Of a DNA stretch of 64,000 bases, positions 26,347 through 35,220 are shown one piece after another; within the stretch, counting starts at the first letter, position 1; each line of letters starts with the position of its first letter. The notes beneath the pieces were generated by a model that was given only the letters and a program-made list of their open reading frames with translations, did no database searches and was not told where the DNA came from. The position numbers and the translations under genes were made by a program. Origin of the DNA: Pseudooceanicola antarcticus (lineage in GTDB: Bacteria; Pseudomonadota; Alphaproteobacteria; Rhodobacterales; Rhodobacteraceae); contig NZ_OBEA01000002.1 of the NCBI RefSeq assembly GCF_900215355.1, positions 558,001 through 622,000 of the forward strand. The letters run 5' to 3'.

Positions 26347-27195
26347 CTATCCGTAAAGTTTGTCGAGGCCGAAACGGCGATGATAGATCCCCAGGATCAC
26401 CAGCGTCACGACGAGCAGGATGATGGACATCGCGCTGCCCAGGCCGAAGGCCAGGAACTGCTCGATCTGGTTGCCGATCAGGCCGGCGGCCATCTGTTCG
26501 CGCGGGGATCCCAGCAGGACGGGCGTGACGTAGAAGCCGAGGCAGATCACGAAGACCAGGACCGAGCCATTGGCGATGCCCGGTGCCGTCAGCGGCAGGT
26601 AGACATGGCGGAACAGCGACTTGCCGTAGGCCCCCATGCTTTCCGCCGAGCGGATCAGCGAGGGGTCGATCTTCTGCATCACCGTGTAGATGTTCATGAT
26701 CATGTAGGGCGCCAGGATATGCACCATCGCCAGGGTCGAACTGAAGCGGGTGAACAGCAGCGGCGGCGGCTCGGCGATGCCCAGCTGGGTCATCAGCCAG
26801 ATCACCGGGCCGTTGTTGCCCAGAAGGACCATCCAGGCGTAGGTGCGCACCAGGAACGAGGTCCAGAAGCTCATGGTGATCAGCAGCAGGATGCCCATGG
26901 CGGCGCGCTTGCTGACCGTCGACATCAGGTAGGCCAGCGGGTAGCCGACCAGAAGGCAGCAGAAGGTCACCAGCAGGGCCGTGCCGAAGGTATTGATGAA
27001 GACCTTCCGGTAGAGGCTGCCGGTCAGCACCTTCTCGTAGTTGCCAAGACCGGGGCGCGGCTCGGTCACCGACATGATGCCGACCTCGATCAGCGGCACC
27101 AGGAAGAACAGCGCCAGGTAGATCGTCAGCGGCAGGAGCAGCAGCCAGGGCCAGAGCGTCTTGCGCTCGGCGAGGGCTGAGAGGGACAGGCCCAT
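26347..27195 (-). CDS. ABC transporter permease, PotB-like
   Basis: A 282-residue permease with six hydrophobic segments, beginning with a short cytoplasmic stretch and a strong first membrane helix (WPWLLLLPLTIYLALFF). The EAA-loop core is AESMGAYGKSLFRHVYLPL. The ATG at 27195 follows GGAGG with good spacing; upstream in-frame sequence lacks homology. A 137-bp gap with a hairpin separates it from the binding-protein gene. Confidence 0.9.
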   Translation of the reverse strand: MGLSLSALAERKTLWPWLLLLPLTIYLALFFLVPLIEVGIMSVTEPRPGLGNYEKVLTGSLYRKVFINTFGTALLVTFCCLLVGYPLAYLMSTVSKRAAMGILLLITMSFWTSFLVRTYAWMVLLGNNGPVIWLMTQLGIAEPPPLLFTRFSSTLAMVHILAPYMIMNIYTVMQKIDPSLIRSAESMGAYGKSLFRHVYLPLTAPGIANGSVLVFVICLGFYVTPVLLGSPREQMAAGLIGNQIEQFLAFGLGSAMSIILLVVTLVILGIYHRRFGLDKLYG

Positions 27196-27301
27196 GGGAG
27201 ACCTCCTCGGAGTGGGGAATTCGGACGGCCGCCCGGTCAGGGGCGGGCGCCAGGGGGAAAGGCCGGGGCGGCGTTGCAAGAGGCGCGCGCCCCGGCAGGG
27301 T

Positions 27302-27322
27302 CAGGGCCCGGGGAAGGCCCTG
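27302..27322 (-). terminator. Hairpin between binding protein and permease genes (possible attenuator)
   Basis: CAGGGCC (27302-27308) pairs perfectly with GGCCCTG (27316-27322). No T-run follows, so it is more likely a partial terminator or a transcript-stabilising end that raises binding-protein output over the permeases. Confidence 0.45.
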
Positions 27323-27332
27323 GGGGTAGTGC

Positions 27333-28388
27333 TTACGAGGCCAGCCATTCGTCGAAGCGCATGGCCACTTCCTGCGGATCGCCGCCCCAGTTCAGCATGT
27401 CCTGGGTGAAGGTGGTCTCGACATTGCCGGGCGCGGTCGGCATGCGCGGCTTGGCGGCGTCGGGGATGAACTCATCCGCTGCCGGGTTCAGCGCGCCGTA
27501 GTTGGCCTGGCTGACGAAGCCTGCCAGCGGCTCGGCCGAGGTGGCGAATTCGACGAACATCTTCGCGGCTTCCATGTTGGGCGTCTCCTTGGCGACGACC
27601 CAATAGGCGCTGTCGAGCTCGGCCTGGTTCCAGGTGAAGTCGACCGGCGCGCCGGCGTCGGCAGCTTCGAAGTAGCGGCCATGCCAGATGCCGATCATGT
27701 CGACCTCGCCATCGCGCAGTAGCTGGGTCGACTGGGCGCCGCCGGTCCACCAGACGCGGACGTGCTCCTTGATCTCGTCCAGCTTGGCGAAGGCGCGGTC
27801 GATGTCCAGCGGATACAGGTCTTCCATCGCCACGCCATCGGCGAGCAGGGCCAGAGGCAGCACGCGGGCCGGGTAGCGCTGTAGCGAGCGGCCACCGGGG
27901 AAGCGTTCGACATCCCAGAAGTCGGCCCAGCTTTGCGGGGTCTCTTCCCAGCCCTTGTCGGTGCGCCAGGCCATCATGGTGGCGAAGGCGTGGCTGCCGA
28001 CACCGTTCTGGAACAGGCCGCCGGGGTAGGGCGAGGCGATGGGCTCGAGCAGGCCGGCGTTGTTCGCGGCCACGATGTCACCGCCACCCAGGGTGGTGAC
28101 GTCGAATTCGTAGACCCCGGTGCGGACCTGGGCGGCCAGCTTGGCGAAGGACACCGGCGAGACGGTGTTGACCGTGATGCCCGTGGCCTCGGTGAAGGGG
28201 TTGAACAGGTTCTCGGTCGCGGCTTCCAGCCAGGGACCACCCCAGGAGTTGATGTACAGCTCCTTGGACTGGGCGCGGCCGATGGAGGGGGCGGCGAGGG
28301 CCGAGGCGCCGGCAAGCGCTGCCGTGCCCTGCAGGAACAGGCGGCGGTTGGGGCGGATCAGCGCGTTGTGCGTCTTCTTGATCGTCAT
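27333..28388 (-). CDS. ABC transporter substrate-binding protein, PotD-like (Tat-exported)
   Basis: A 351-residue periplasmic binding protein of the PotD/spermidine-putrescine family. A twin-arginine-type leader is visible (RRLFLQGTAALAGASALAAP, residues 15-34), followed by the mature start KELYINSWGGPW. The WGG and the later ligand-cleft aromatics are family-typical. The true ligand is not readable: PotD-like proteins also bind opines, amino acids and other amine compounds. It is placed directly after the M19-like gene, eight bases from its stop. Confidence 0.88.
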   Translation of the reverse strand: MTIKKTHNALIRPNRRLFLQGTAALAGASALAAPSIGRAQSKELYINSWGGPWLEAATENLFNPFTEATGITVNTVSPVSFAKLAAQVRTGVYEFDVTTLGGGDIVAANNAGLLEPIASPYPGGLFQNGVGSHAFATMMAWRTDKGWEETPQSWADFWDVERFPGGRSLQRYPARVLPLALLADGVAMEDLYPLDIDRAFAKLDEIKEHVRVWWTGGAQSTQLLRDGEVDMIGIWHGRYFEAADAGAPVDFTWNQAELDSAYWVVAKETPNMEAAKMFVEFATSAEPLAGFVSQANYGALNPAADEFIPDAAKPRMPTAPGNVETTFTQDMLNWGGDPQEVAMRFDEWLAS

Positions 28389-28396
28389 GGGATCTC

Positions 28397-29395
28397 TCAA
28401 CTGTTGGATTTGCGGAAGGTCTCGCCGTACAGGCGCAACCAGTTGCCGTGGGTAATCTTGGCGACCTCTTCTTCTGAAAAGCCCACGGAGCGGAGGCCGT
28501 TAGGGATGATCTGCATGTCTTCCAGCGACTGGAACCAGTCCGGCGGCGGGGCCTTGCCGGGGCGGGCTGCAGAGGCCGCGCCGTAGTCGATGCCACGGGT
28601 CCAGCGACCCATGCGCATCCAGGCGTAGTCAGGCGCTGTAAAGTTGTGGCTGCGATCGGTGCCGATGGCGACGCTGTCGATGCCGGCGATCTCGACGGTC
28701 TTGGCGACCATCTCGCACCAGTTCTCGATGGGCCCGGAGAAGTAGTTGCCGGTGATGTTGCGGTAGGCCGCGACGCCGATCACGCCGCCGGTGTCGCGCA
28801 GGGCATGCAGGACGTCATCGGTCTTGTTGCGCTTGTGCGCAAAGAGGCTGTCGGCATTGGCGTGGGTGACGGCGATCGGCTTTTCGCTGGCCTCGATGGC
28901 CTGCAGCGTCGAGAGGTTCCCGACATGGCTGCAATCGACGAGGATGCCGGCGCGGTTCATCTCGCGGATGACTTCCTTGCCATAGCGCGCAAGGCCCGAA
29001 TCCTCGGCCTCGTAGCAGCTGCCGGCCAGTTCGTTCTGGTTGTTGTAGGTCAGCTGCACCACCCGCACGCCCAGCTCGGCCCACATCTCGACCAGCCGGA
29101 TGCGGCCCTCGAAGAGGTTCGAGTTCTGGTAGCCGAGGATCGCGGCGACTTTGCCCTCGGCAGCGGCGTTCTCGATGTCCTCAGGCGTGTAGCCAAAGGC
29201 GGCGACATCGGAGTTTTCGCGGATCAGGTCACGCCAGCGGCCAAGGGAGTCGAGGCTTTCCAGCGTGCCTTCCCAGAAGCCGCAGGTGACGACCACGCCA
29301 TGAACGCCGGCGGCCTTCAGGTTGACGAAGCTGTCGCGGTCGAAGTGGCCGCATTGCAGCCCGTCGATGATCTGGGCAGGTTTCATGGCGGTCAT
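28397..29395 (-). CDS. Peptidase M19 (membrane dipeptidase-like) protein of the DGLQ branch
   Basis: A 332-residue TIM-barrel protein of the renal dipeptidase family without signal peptide. Canonical M19 enzymes carry DGHND at the N-terminus and a bridging Glu. Here the sequence is IIDGLQCGHF (residues 9-18) and GYQNSN at the Glu position, so the ligands of the first zinc appear lost. The later histidines remain (DCSH and THANA). A set of bacterial proteins opening with DGLQ shares these changes; I know of no settled function for it. A dipeptidase name would therefore be unsafe; it may hydrolyse another amide with one metal, or none. Its start overlaps the preceding stop (ATGA). Confidence 0.8.
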   Translation of the reverse strand: MTAMKPAQIIDGLQCGHFDRDSFVNLKAAGVHGVVVTCGFWEGTLESLDSLGRWRDLIRENSDVAAFGYTPEDIENAAAEGKVAAILGYQNSNLFEGRIRLVEMWAELGVRVVQLTYNNQNELAGSCYEAEDSGLARYGKEVIREMNRAGILVDCSHVGNLSTLQAIEASEKPIAVTHANADSLFAHKRNKTDDVLHALRDTGGVIGVAAYRNITGNYFSGPIENWCEMVAKTVEIAGIDSVAIGTDRSHNFTAPDYAWMRMGRWTRGIDYGAASAARPGKAPPPDWFQSLEDMQIIPNGLRSVGFSEEEVAKITHGNWLRLYGETFRKSNS

Positions 29396-30081
29396 GGGGT
29401 GGCTTCCTTGGTCTTCAGGCCGACCGAATTGATGAAATTCGGGTCGGTATCGTCGTCATTGTCGGTGCGGCCGATGATCTGGCCATCCTCGGTCACGATG
29501 TTCACCCCCGCATGGCGGCGCGAGATCACTGAGTCCGGGGTCAGCGCGGTCTGGGCCAAGGCCCAGATGCGCCACCACAGCTCTGCCGGGATGCGGCAGC
29601 CGTCCTTCAGGGCGTGTTCCAGCACCGGGTCCTCGGGCGGGCAGGTGCGGGCCGAGACAACCTCTCCGCTGACCTTGACCGCTAGGCCGAGCCGGAGCCC
29701 GAAGCCCTCGGCCAGTTCCAGTTCTTCGGGATGGGTGAGGTTTTCCAGCAGGATGCGGGCGCCGTCGCGGCGCGCCGCCTCGAGCCCCAGCAGGTCCAGC
29801 ACCGAGGGCAGCACGATCCAGGCATGTTGCCCGCCGCAGTCCATGCGCAGGCTGCCGTCGCGGTCCTCGGTCAGCTTCAGCCGCTGCGGATCGGCGGCCT
29901 TCAGTGCCTCGATCCCGGTTTCGAGGTGGGCGAAGCCGCCCAGCCCCATGGCCTGCGAATACATCACCGTATCGGTCAGCATCAGCGCGAAGCCCTTGGG
30001 CAGCGCGCTGAGAGAGAAGATGCGTTCGCTCATCATCCGCATCTCGCGCGGCATGACTCTCAGGATTTGCCGATCACTCAT
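29392..30081 (-). CDS. Unrecognised protein in the island operon (229 residues)
   Basis: I do not recognise this protein. It is soluble, with no signal peptide or membrane segment. It starts basic and methionine-rich (PREMRMMSERI), has a small hydrophobic middle (HAWIVLPSVLDLLGLEAARR) and a charged C-terminus containing ISRRHAGVNIVTEDGQIIG and a run of aspartates. It overlaps its neighbours on both sides by four bases, so it is co-translated with the 574-residue protein and the M19-like protein. The pairing suggests a complex or two steps on the same substrate; this is inference. Confidence 0.7.
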   Translation of the reverse strand: MSDRQILRVMPREMRMMSERIFSLSALPKGFALMLTDTVMYSQAMGLGGFAHLETGIEALKAADPQRLKLTEDRDGSLRMDCGGQHAWIVLPSVLDLLGLEAARRDGARILLENLTHPEELELAEGFGLRLGLAVKVSGEVVSARTCPPEDPVLEHALKDGCRIPAELWWRIWALAQTALTPDSVISRRHAGVNIVTEDGQIIGRTDNDDDTDPNFINSVGLKTKEATP

Positions 30082-31802
30082 GCGCGGGGCTCCTCGGGAT
30101 AGAACCAGTCGGCGCCTTCGCCCGCGCGGATCGCCTCGCGCGTGGGGGCCCCGTGGTAAAGCACGCCGCGCAGGTTGCGTTGCAGGTAGTCGCGGGTCTT
30201 GTCGATGCCGTGCAGGGCGACGTTCATCAGCCGCACCAGGTCGATGGGCACGAAGTCACCGGCGTTGATATTGGCGTGCGGGGTGTGGAAGGGCAGCCCC
30301 TCCAGGCTTTGCGCGCGGGCCACCATCAGGCGGTGATGGGGATGGGACAGCAGGAAATGCGCCATCGGCAGATCGTCGGGCACGCCGCCAAGGTCGCTGT
30401 GCAGCAGCTGCACCTGGCCGGGGATGTCGAGGCCGAGGTCGCGGGCCTCTGGCACCTCGGCGCGCAGGCCGCGGCGGGGTTCCTCGGCGGTCTCCGACTT
30501 GTACCAGATGTAATCCTGGGCGTTCTCGGCACACATGTCCATCTGCAGTGCCCAGGCGTATTCGTCTTCCAGCAGGTCGATCAGCGCTCCGGCGGTCATC
30601 GTCGGGTTGACCGCCATCTCGTCGGCGCCGGAAACCGTTGCTGCGAGGGCGTCGGCCTCTTCCGGGACCAGCTCCATGCAGAGCGACAGGAAGCTTTCGT
30701 AGCTTTCGGGGGCCAGGGTGGCCTCGGCACGGCGGGCCAGCATGTCCAGCGGGAAGCGCTCCGCCTGACCGTCGATGGTGCCACCGTCGCGCAGTTCCTC
30801 CAGTGCGGGCAGCAGCGAGGCCAGGTCCTGCGCCACCTGCGACGAGGCGGTGAAGGTCTCGTACATCATCGTGTCTTCGCTGCGGAAGCGGACGGCGCGC
30901 CGGATCAGGCCGATCAGGGTGTCGATCCGCGCGTCGCCCTTGCCCAGCTCAAGCCCGAGGGCCGCGGCCACGGCGGTTTCGCGCGCGGTCAGCCAGCTGT
31001 TCAGCAGGCGCGGGTGCTTCTGGATGAAGAAGATCAGGCCCAGGGCAGAGCCGTTGCCGACGCCGAGGTAGCTGCGGAGCGCCGGGTTCAGTGTCACGGC
31101 CCTGTCCGAGCGCAGCCGGGCCAGGTGCTCTACCAGGTCGCAGGACAGCTCGCGCATCAGATAGGCCAGCAGCAGCTGAGCCTCCAGCATGCCGCCAAGG
31201 TCATGCTCGCCGGTGTTGATCGAGGGGAAGGAGCGGGTGCCGAAGGTGCCGTTGCCGTCCAGCCCGGTGTTGCGCATCAGGTAACAGACGGTGTTCAGGT
31301 CGTCGACCGAGGGCTGGCGGCCGTCGGAGAGCGCCTCGAGCACCGTCTCGAAGACCCGCATCGAGCGGTTGGAACGGCACCAGACGAGGGCGTTCTCGCT
31401 GGCGCGGCCACGGTAGAGCTTCGGCAGGTCCTCGCGGGCGCGTTCGATGTCGGCCTCGGTCGCGGGGCCTTCGTTCAGGGTGCCCATCATGTCCCAGGCG
31501 CGGCCGATGATGCGCCCCGTGCGCCCCTCGCGTTTCGGGGTCAGCGAGAAGGCGATGAAGCTGAATTCCTGCCGGGGCGTGCGGATCGAGTAGGCGATGG
31601 TGCCGCGCGCCTCTGCATCGACGTCGAAGCGTTGCAGCTGGATGTCCCACTTCTCGCGGATCATGCGGTTCATCATGGCGCGGGTGCCGGACAGCCGGCT
31701 GGGCTGCATCGCGGCCAGGCGCTGCGGTTTCATCAGCTCGCGCCAGTTGCGCAGGCCGGGTCGCCCGTCGGGGGTCGTGGTATGAAGTGACGACGCGGTC
31801 AC
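30078..31802 (-). CDS. Unrecognised protein in the island operon (574 residues)
   Basis: I cannot assign a family. It is a large soluble protein, mostly helical in composition, without signal peptide. Notable segments are TPRQEFSFIAFSLTPKREGR (about residues 75-94), INTGEHDLGGMLEAQLLLAY, a glycine-rich YLGVGNGSALGLIFFIQKHP near residue 245, AENAQDYIWYKSETAEEPRR, and a C-terminal FLLSHPHHRLMVARAQ followed by HANINAGDF. The clustered conserved-looking His, Asn and Glu residues suggest an enzyme. The start is GTG, overlapping the iclR stop (GTGA). It is the first structural gene after the regulator, so probably central to the pathway. Confidence 0.7.
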   Translation of the reverse strand: MTASSLHTTTPDGRPGLRNWRELMKPQRLAAMQPSRLSGTRAMMNRMIREKWDIQLQRFDVDAEARGTIAYSIRTPRQEFSFIAFSLTPKREGRTGRIIGRAWDMMGTLNEGPATEADIERAREDLPKLYRGRASENALVWCRSNRSMRVFETVLEALSDGRQPSVDDLNTVCYLMRNTGLDGNGTFGTRSFPSINTGEHDLGGMLEAQLLLAYLMRELSCDLVEHLARLRSDRAVTLNPALRSYLGVGNGSALGLIFFIQKHPRLLNSWLTARETAVAAALGLELGKGDARIDTLIGLIRRAVRFRSEDTMMYETFTASSQVAQDLASLLPALEELRDGGTIDGQAERFPLDMLARRAEATLAPESYESFLSLCMELVPEEADALAATVSGADEMAVNPTMTAGALIDLLEDEYAWALQMDMCAENAQDYIWYKSETAEEPRRGLRAEVPEARDLGLDIPGQVQLLHSDLGGVPDDLPMAHFLLSHPHHRLMVARAQSLEGLPFHTPHANINAGDFVPIDLVRLMNVALHGIDKTRDYLQRNLRGVLYHGAPTREAIRAGEGADWFYPEEPRA

Positions 31803-32569
31803 GATGCGCCTCCTTGCAGGTGTCGGGAAAGCTCGGCTGCGGCTTCGACCAGCGGGCCGGCGAAGCGGGCCTCGTCGAAGCGGATCTGGGGCACCACCAG
31901 CGAGAGGGTCGCGCTGCAGCGGCCCGGCTGGTCGAAGACCGGCGCGGCGATGGCGATTACCCCGGTCTGGGTGTAGCCGCTGGACAGCGCATAACCCTTA
32001 GCGCGGATCTCGGGCAGCGTGTCCTCGGCGGGCAGGGGATGCGGGCCACGGCGCAGGCGTTCAAGCTGCGCCGCCTCGGCATAGGCGACAAGGATCCGCC
32101 CCGAGGCCGAGCCTTCTAGCGACATCATGGTGCCAATCTTCTGTTCGGCGCGCAGTAGCGTGTCGGTCTCGACGCGGGCGACGATGCAGGGCTGACCCCG
32201 GTCGATGATCGACAGCGAGGCGGTCTCGCCTGTCGCTTCGGCCAGCCGGTGCAGGACCGGGTCGGCGCGGGTGCCGATGTCGGCCTGGTCGAGCGCCGCC
32301 ACCGCCATGCGGGTGGCCAGCATCGACAGCCGGTAGGCGCCGCCCTCGTCCTGTTCCAGCCAGCCCGCTGCAACCAGGGTCAGCAGCCGCTGGTAGGCCG
32401 TGGCCCGCGACAGGCCCAGGCCTGTGGCGACATCCGACAGCCGCTGCGGGCGACGCTTGTCGGAAAAGAAAGCGAGCACATCGAGCACCTTCAGCGCCGT
32501 CGAGAGGGGCCGGACACCGCCGTCCTTGCCGCTTTCATCTTGTATTCTATTTGAATATGTGAGATCCAT
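31799..32569 (-). CDS. IclR-family transcriptional regulator of the island operon
   Basis: A 256-residue regulator. The N-terminal winged helix-turn-helix runs from STALKVLDVLAFF through LSDVATGLGLSRATAYQRLLTL (about residues 20-62). The C-terminal IclR effector domain contains GETASLSIIDRGQPCIVARV and SASGRILVAY. The ATG at 32569 is chosen because it lies just before the family domain; an upstream ATG would add 28 unsupported residues. It is the first gene of the operon it probably controls. GAATATG-type inverted repeats overlap its start and lie before the divergent TPP enzyme. Confidence 0.88.
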   Translation of the reverse strand: MDLTYSNRIQDESGKDGGVRPLSTALKVLDVLAFFSDKRRPQRLSDVATGLGLSRATAYQRLLTLVAAGWLEQDEGGAYRLSMLATRMAVAALDQADIGTRADPVLHRLAEATGETASLSIIDRGQPCIVARVETDTLLRAEQKIGTMMSLEGSASGRILVAYAEAAQLERLRRGPHPLPAEDTLPEIRAKGYALSSGYTQTGVIAIAAPVFDQPGRCSATLSLVVPQIRFDEARFAGPLVEAAAELSRHLQGGAS

Positions 32570-32579
32570 ATTGAATATG
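32543..32579. promoter_or_regulatory. Probable IclR operators at the iclR start
   Basis: TATTC-N5-GAATA (32543-32557, continuing to GAATATG) and the palindrome CATATTGAATATG (32567-32579) lie at the iclR start. Both share the GAATATG half-site with the strong site at 32804-32824, which suggests autoregulation. Confidence 0.5.
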
Positions 32580-32803
32580 CTGCGGGCAGAGCTGGCGCCT
32601 GTCAAAGGAAATTCGGCCCCGTTTCGGGCTGGATTTCGCCGTTCATTCCTCAAGTCATTGAAATCGGTAAGAGAAATTCATCATTTCAAGTGTGTCAATT
32701 TTTGAGCGCTGGCGGCGGGCTGCTGTGCGGTCAGCGGGCGGCGAAGTCCACGGGGTAGCTCAGATGACGAATCGCATTCGCGGCCCGGTTCTGAATTTTG
32801 AGC

Positions 32804-32824
32804 GCATATTCACGTGGAATATGC
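32804..32824. promoter_or_regulatory. Strong inverted repeat, probable IclR operator
   Basis: GCATATTC and GAATATGC form a perfect 8-bp inverted repeat around ACGTG, in the divergent gap between iclR and the TPP enzyme gene and about 165 bp before the latter. The gap 32580-32987 has no gene; apart from these sites I see only AT-rich stretches that may hold promoters. Confidence 0.6.
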
Positions 32825-32987
32825 TCGTTTCTGCGATTTCCTGAAGGCGGAGACGATGCTTCTGACCTGCGCATCCTCGTGATCTTTCGGTAAGCTTCAA
32901 TGTTGTTGTGCTCATTATTATTGACACTTGGGCGGGGCTCAGGGAGGTTTCGCTCAAAGTCACGCCCGCAGCAGAGGATTGAAATCC

Positions 32988-34526
32988 ATGGAACAGAATG
33001 GCGCCGACCTCGTGGTCCGTACCCTGGTGGAAAACGGGGTTCGCATGTGCTTTGCCAACCCTGGCACCACCGAGATGCACATGCTGGCGGCGCTCGGGCG
33101 GACCGAGGGGATGGCGCTGTCGCTCTGCCTGTTCGAGGGGGTGGCGACCGGCGCGGCGGATGGCTATGCGCGGATGACCGGCACGCCGGCGGCGGTGTTG
33201 CTGCACCTCGGGCCGGGCTTCGCCAATGGGATGGCCAACCTGCACAACGCCCGCAAGGCCGAGACGCCGCTGTTCAACATCGTCGGCGAGCACGCCACCT
33301 ATCACCTTGCCTATGACGCCCCGCTCAGTGCCGATATCGAAGGTATGGCGGCGACAGTCAGCGCCGCCGTTGCAACGCCGCAGACCCCGGGCGAGGTGGC
33401 TGGAGCCACCGCGCATCTGTTGTCACAGGTTTCGACCGGTGGGGTGGCGACGCTGATCGTGCCCAATGATGTCGCATGGCTGCCGGCCGAGGGTGCGCCG
33501 GTCACGGCGCTGCCCAAAGCGCGACCGACCCATGAGGAGGCGATGGTGGCCGACGCCCTGGCGGCGCTGAGCGCCCCCGGCGGAGCCCTGGTCATCGGGG
33601 CGCCCTGCATCACGCGACGCATGGCCGAACTGGCTGACGCCATCGCCCGCAAGACCGGCGCAAAGGTGCTGGCCGAGGCCGCGGTGGCGCGGATGCAGCG
33701 GGGCGGGTGTACGCCGCCGCTGGCCCGCATCCCCTTCCATGTCGACCCCGCAACGGAAGCGCTGAAGGAGGTCCGCGCCGCTGTCCTCTGTGGCGCGCGG
33801 GAACCTGTTGCCTTCTTTGCCTATCCGGGGCGCCCCTCGAAGCTGCTGCCCGAGGGCGCGGCGGTTCTGCCGCTCTGCGCGCCGGGCGGCGAGGTCGAGG
33901 CGGCGCTGGAGGTGCTGGCCGCGGCGCTCGGGGCGGAGGTTACCCCCTACACGCAATCCGAGGTCGAAGCAGCGGATCCCGAGGCGGCGATCGACGCCGA
34001 GGTGCTGGGGCGCTGCGTTGCCAGGACCCTCCCGACGGGGGCCATCGTGGTTGACGAGGCGATCACCAACGGAGGCCATATGTTCCCGATGTGCGCCGAG
34101 GCCCCCTCGCATGACTGGATCAACAACCGGGGCGGTTCCATTGGGTACTCTATGCCCGTCGCGCTTGGCGCCTCGACGGCCTGCCCGGACCGCAAGGTGC
34201 TCTGCGTCACCGGCGACGGCTCGGCCTTCTACACGCTGCAGGCGCTGTGGAGCATGGCGCGCGACAAGCGCGACGTGACGGTGCTGGTGCTGGCCAACCG
34301 GTCGTACCGGATCCTGGCGAACGAGACTTCAAAGATCGGCGCCGGCGCGCCCATCGACGAGACCCAGCCGCTGATGTCGCTGGAGGATCCGGCGCCCGAT
34401 TGGGTGAAGCTGGCCGAAGGGCAGGGGGTTGTCGCCGAGCGTGTCGCCACGGCGGGGGCATTGCAGGCGGCGCTGGAGGCCGCCATGTCCAGTACTGGCC
34501 CGCGCCTGATCGAGGTCGCGATGTAA
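32988..34526 (+). CDS. Thiamine-diphosphate-dependent enzyme, acetolactate synthase large-subunit-like
   Basis: A 512-residue protein of the acetolactate synthase/benzoylformate decarboxylase superfamily. The N-terminal Pyr domain holds the ThDP-activating glutamate in CLFEGVATGAADGYARM (about residues 46-62). The C-terminal PP domain holds the ThDP and magnesium motif starting GDGSAFYTLQALW and ending in LANRSY. It lacks clear FAD-binding features of true acetolactate synthases and there is no small subunit, so decarboxylation or ligation of a 2-oxoacid is more likely. The ATG at 32988 has AGGA upstream. It is divergent from the island operon and probably under the same IclR control. Confidence 0.88.
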   Translation: MEQNGADLVVRTLVENGVRMCFANPGTTEMHMLAALGRTEGMALSLCLFEGVATGAADGYARMTGTPAAVLLHLGPGFANGMANLHNARKAETPLFNIVGEHATYHLAYDAPLSADIEGMAATVSAAVATPQTPGEVAGATAHLLSQVSTGGVATLIVPNDVAWLPAEGAPVTALPKARPTHEEAMVADALAALSAPGGALVIGAPCITRRMAELADAIARKTGAKVLAEAAVARMQRGGCTPPLARIPFHVDPATEALKEVRAAVLCGAREPVAFFAYPGRPSKLLPEGAAVLPLCAPGGEVEAALEVLAAALGAEVTPYTQSEVEAADPEAAIDAEVLGRCVARTLPTGAIVVDEAITNGGHMFPMCAEAPSHDWINNRGGSIGYSMPVALGASTACPDRKVLCVTGDGSAFYTLQALWSMARDKRDVTVLVLANRSYRILANETSKIGAGAPIDETQPLMSLEDPAPDWVKLAEGQGVVAERVATAGALQAALEAAMSSTGPRLIEVAM

Positions 34527-34607
34527 GCTGACGGCTAGGCCGGAAACGGTCTGAGGCATTCGACAGAGAATGTGCCGTCCAAGCAATCACACGCTGCTGC
34601 TCAGAAG

Positions 34608-35115
34608 CTAGATCTTCATGCTGATATGTTCAGCGATGGAGATCAGGTCCTGAACGGCCTGGCTCCTGGGCATATGTGTCATCGTGAGCCCGCCCATGGG
34701 CATGGGCTCGGGTAGTTCCGGCAGGCCGACGCGGTAGATTCCCGCCGGGGCCAGCCTGGCATGGTATAGCGGTTCCGGACCGACAGCGATCACGTCCAGC
34801 TCCTCGACAAGAGAAGAAAGCTTCTGCGCCGAGCGACAGAGGGTGGTCATGTTTCGCAATTTGACACCCTTGCGAGACATCCAGCTGTGGAAGTAGGCAT
34901 CCGTGGTCGCAGGTGAGGGGTTTAGCACCTGACCTGCCCCCTGCTGGTCCCTCATTCACAACGAGAGTCTGCAGGTTGGGGTTCGGCTTTAGGTATTCGG
35001 CTCCGGCGTGCTGAGAACTCGACCAATCAGGTTCTAGCCCGATCGGTTGCTCGCTTTCGACAAGCTGTAGAGTGATTGCCGGTTTGGGTTCCGGAATAGA
35101 AGGAACAACCAGCAT
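34608..35115 (-). pseudogene. LysR-type regulator remnant (frameshifted)
   Basis: The lower part (to about 34955) reads like the C-terminal half of a LysR effector domain: FHSWMSRKGVKLRNMTTLCR, then LSSLVEELDVIAVGPEPLYH and an end like AVQDLISIAEHI. The continuation upstream (PSIPEPKPAITLQLVE) is in another frame, and no helix-turn-helix is found. It is a decayed gene at the right end of the island. The region 34527-34607 shows nothing. Confidence 0.45.
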
Positions 35116-35220
35116 CGCGGGTATTCCGACAATCAGGTCGCGTTATTCATGTTTTGTACCGCATCTGTCCTGGCGGGTTCGCATCAAGAACTTGTCTAGT
35201 TTCATGAAGTTACGGACGGC

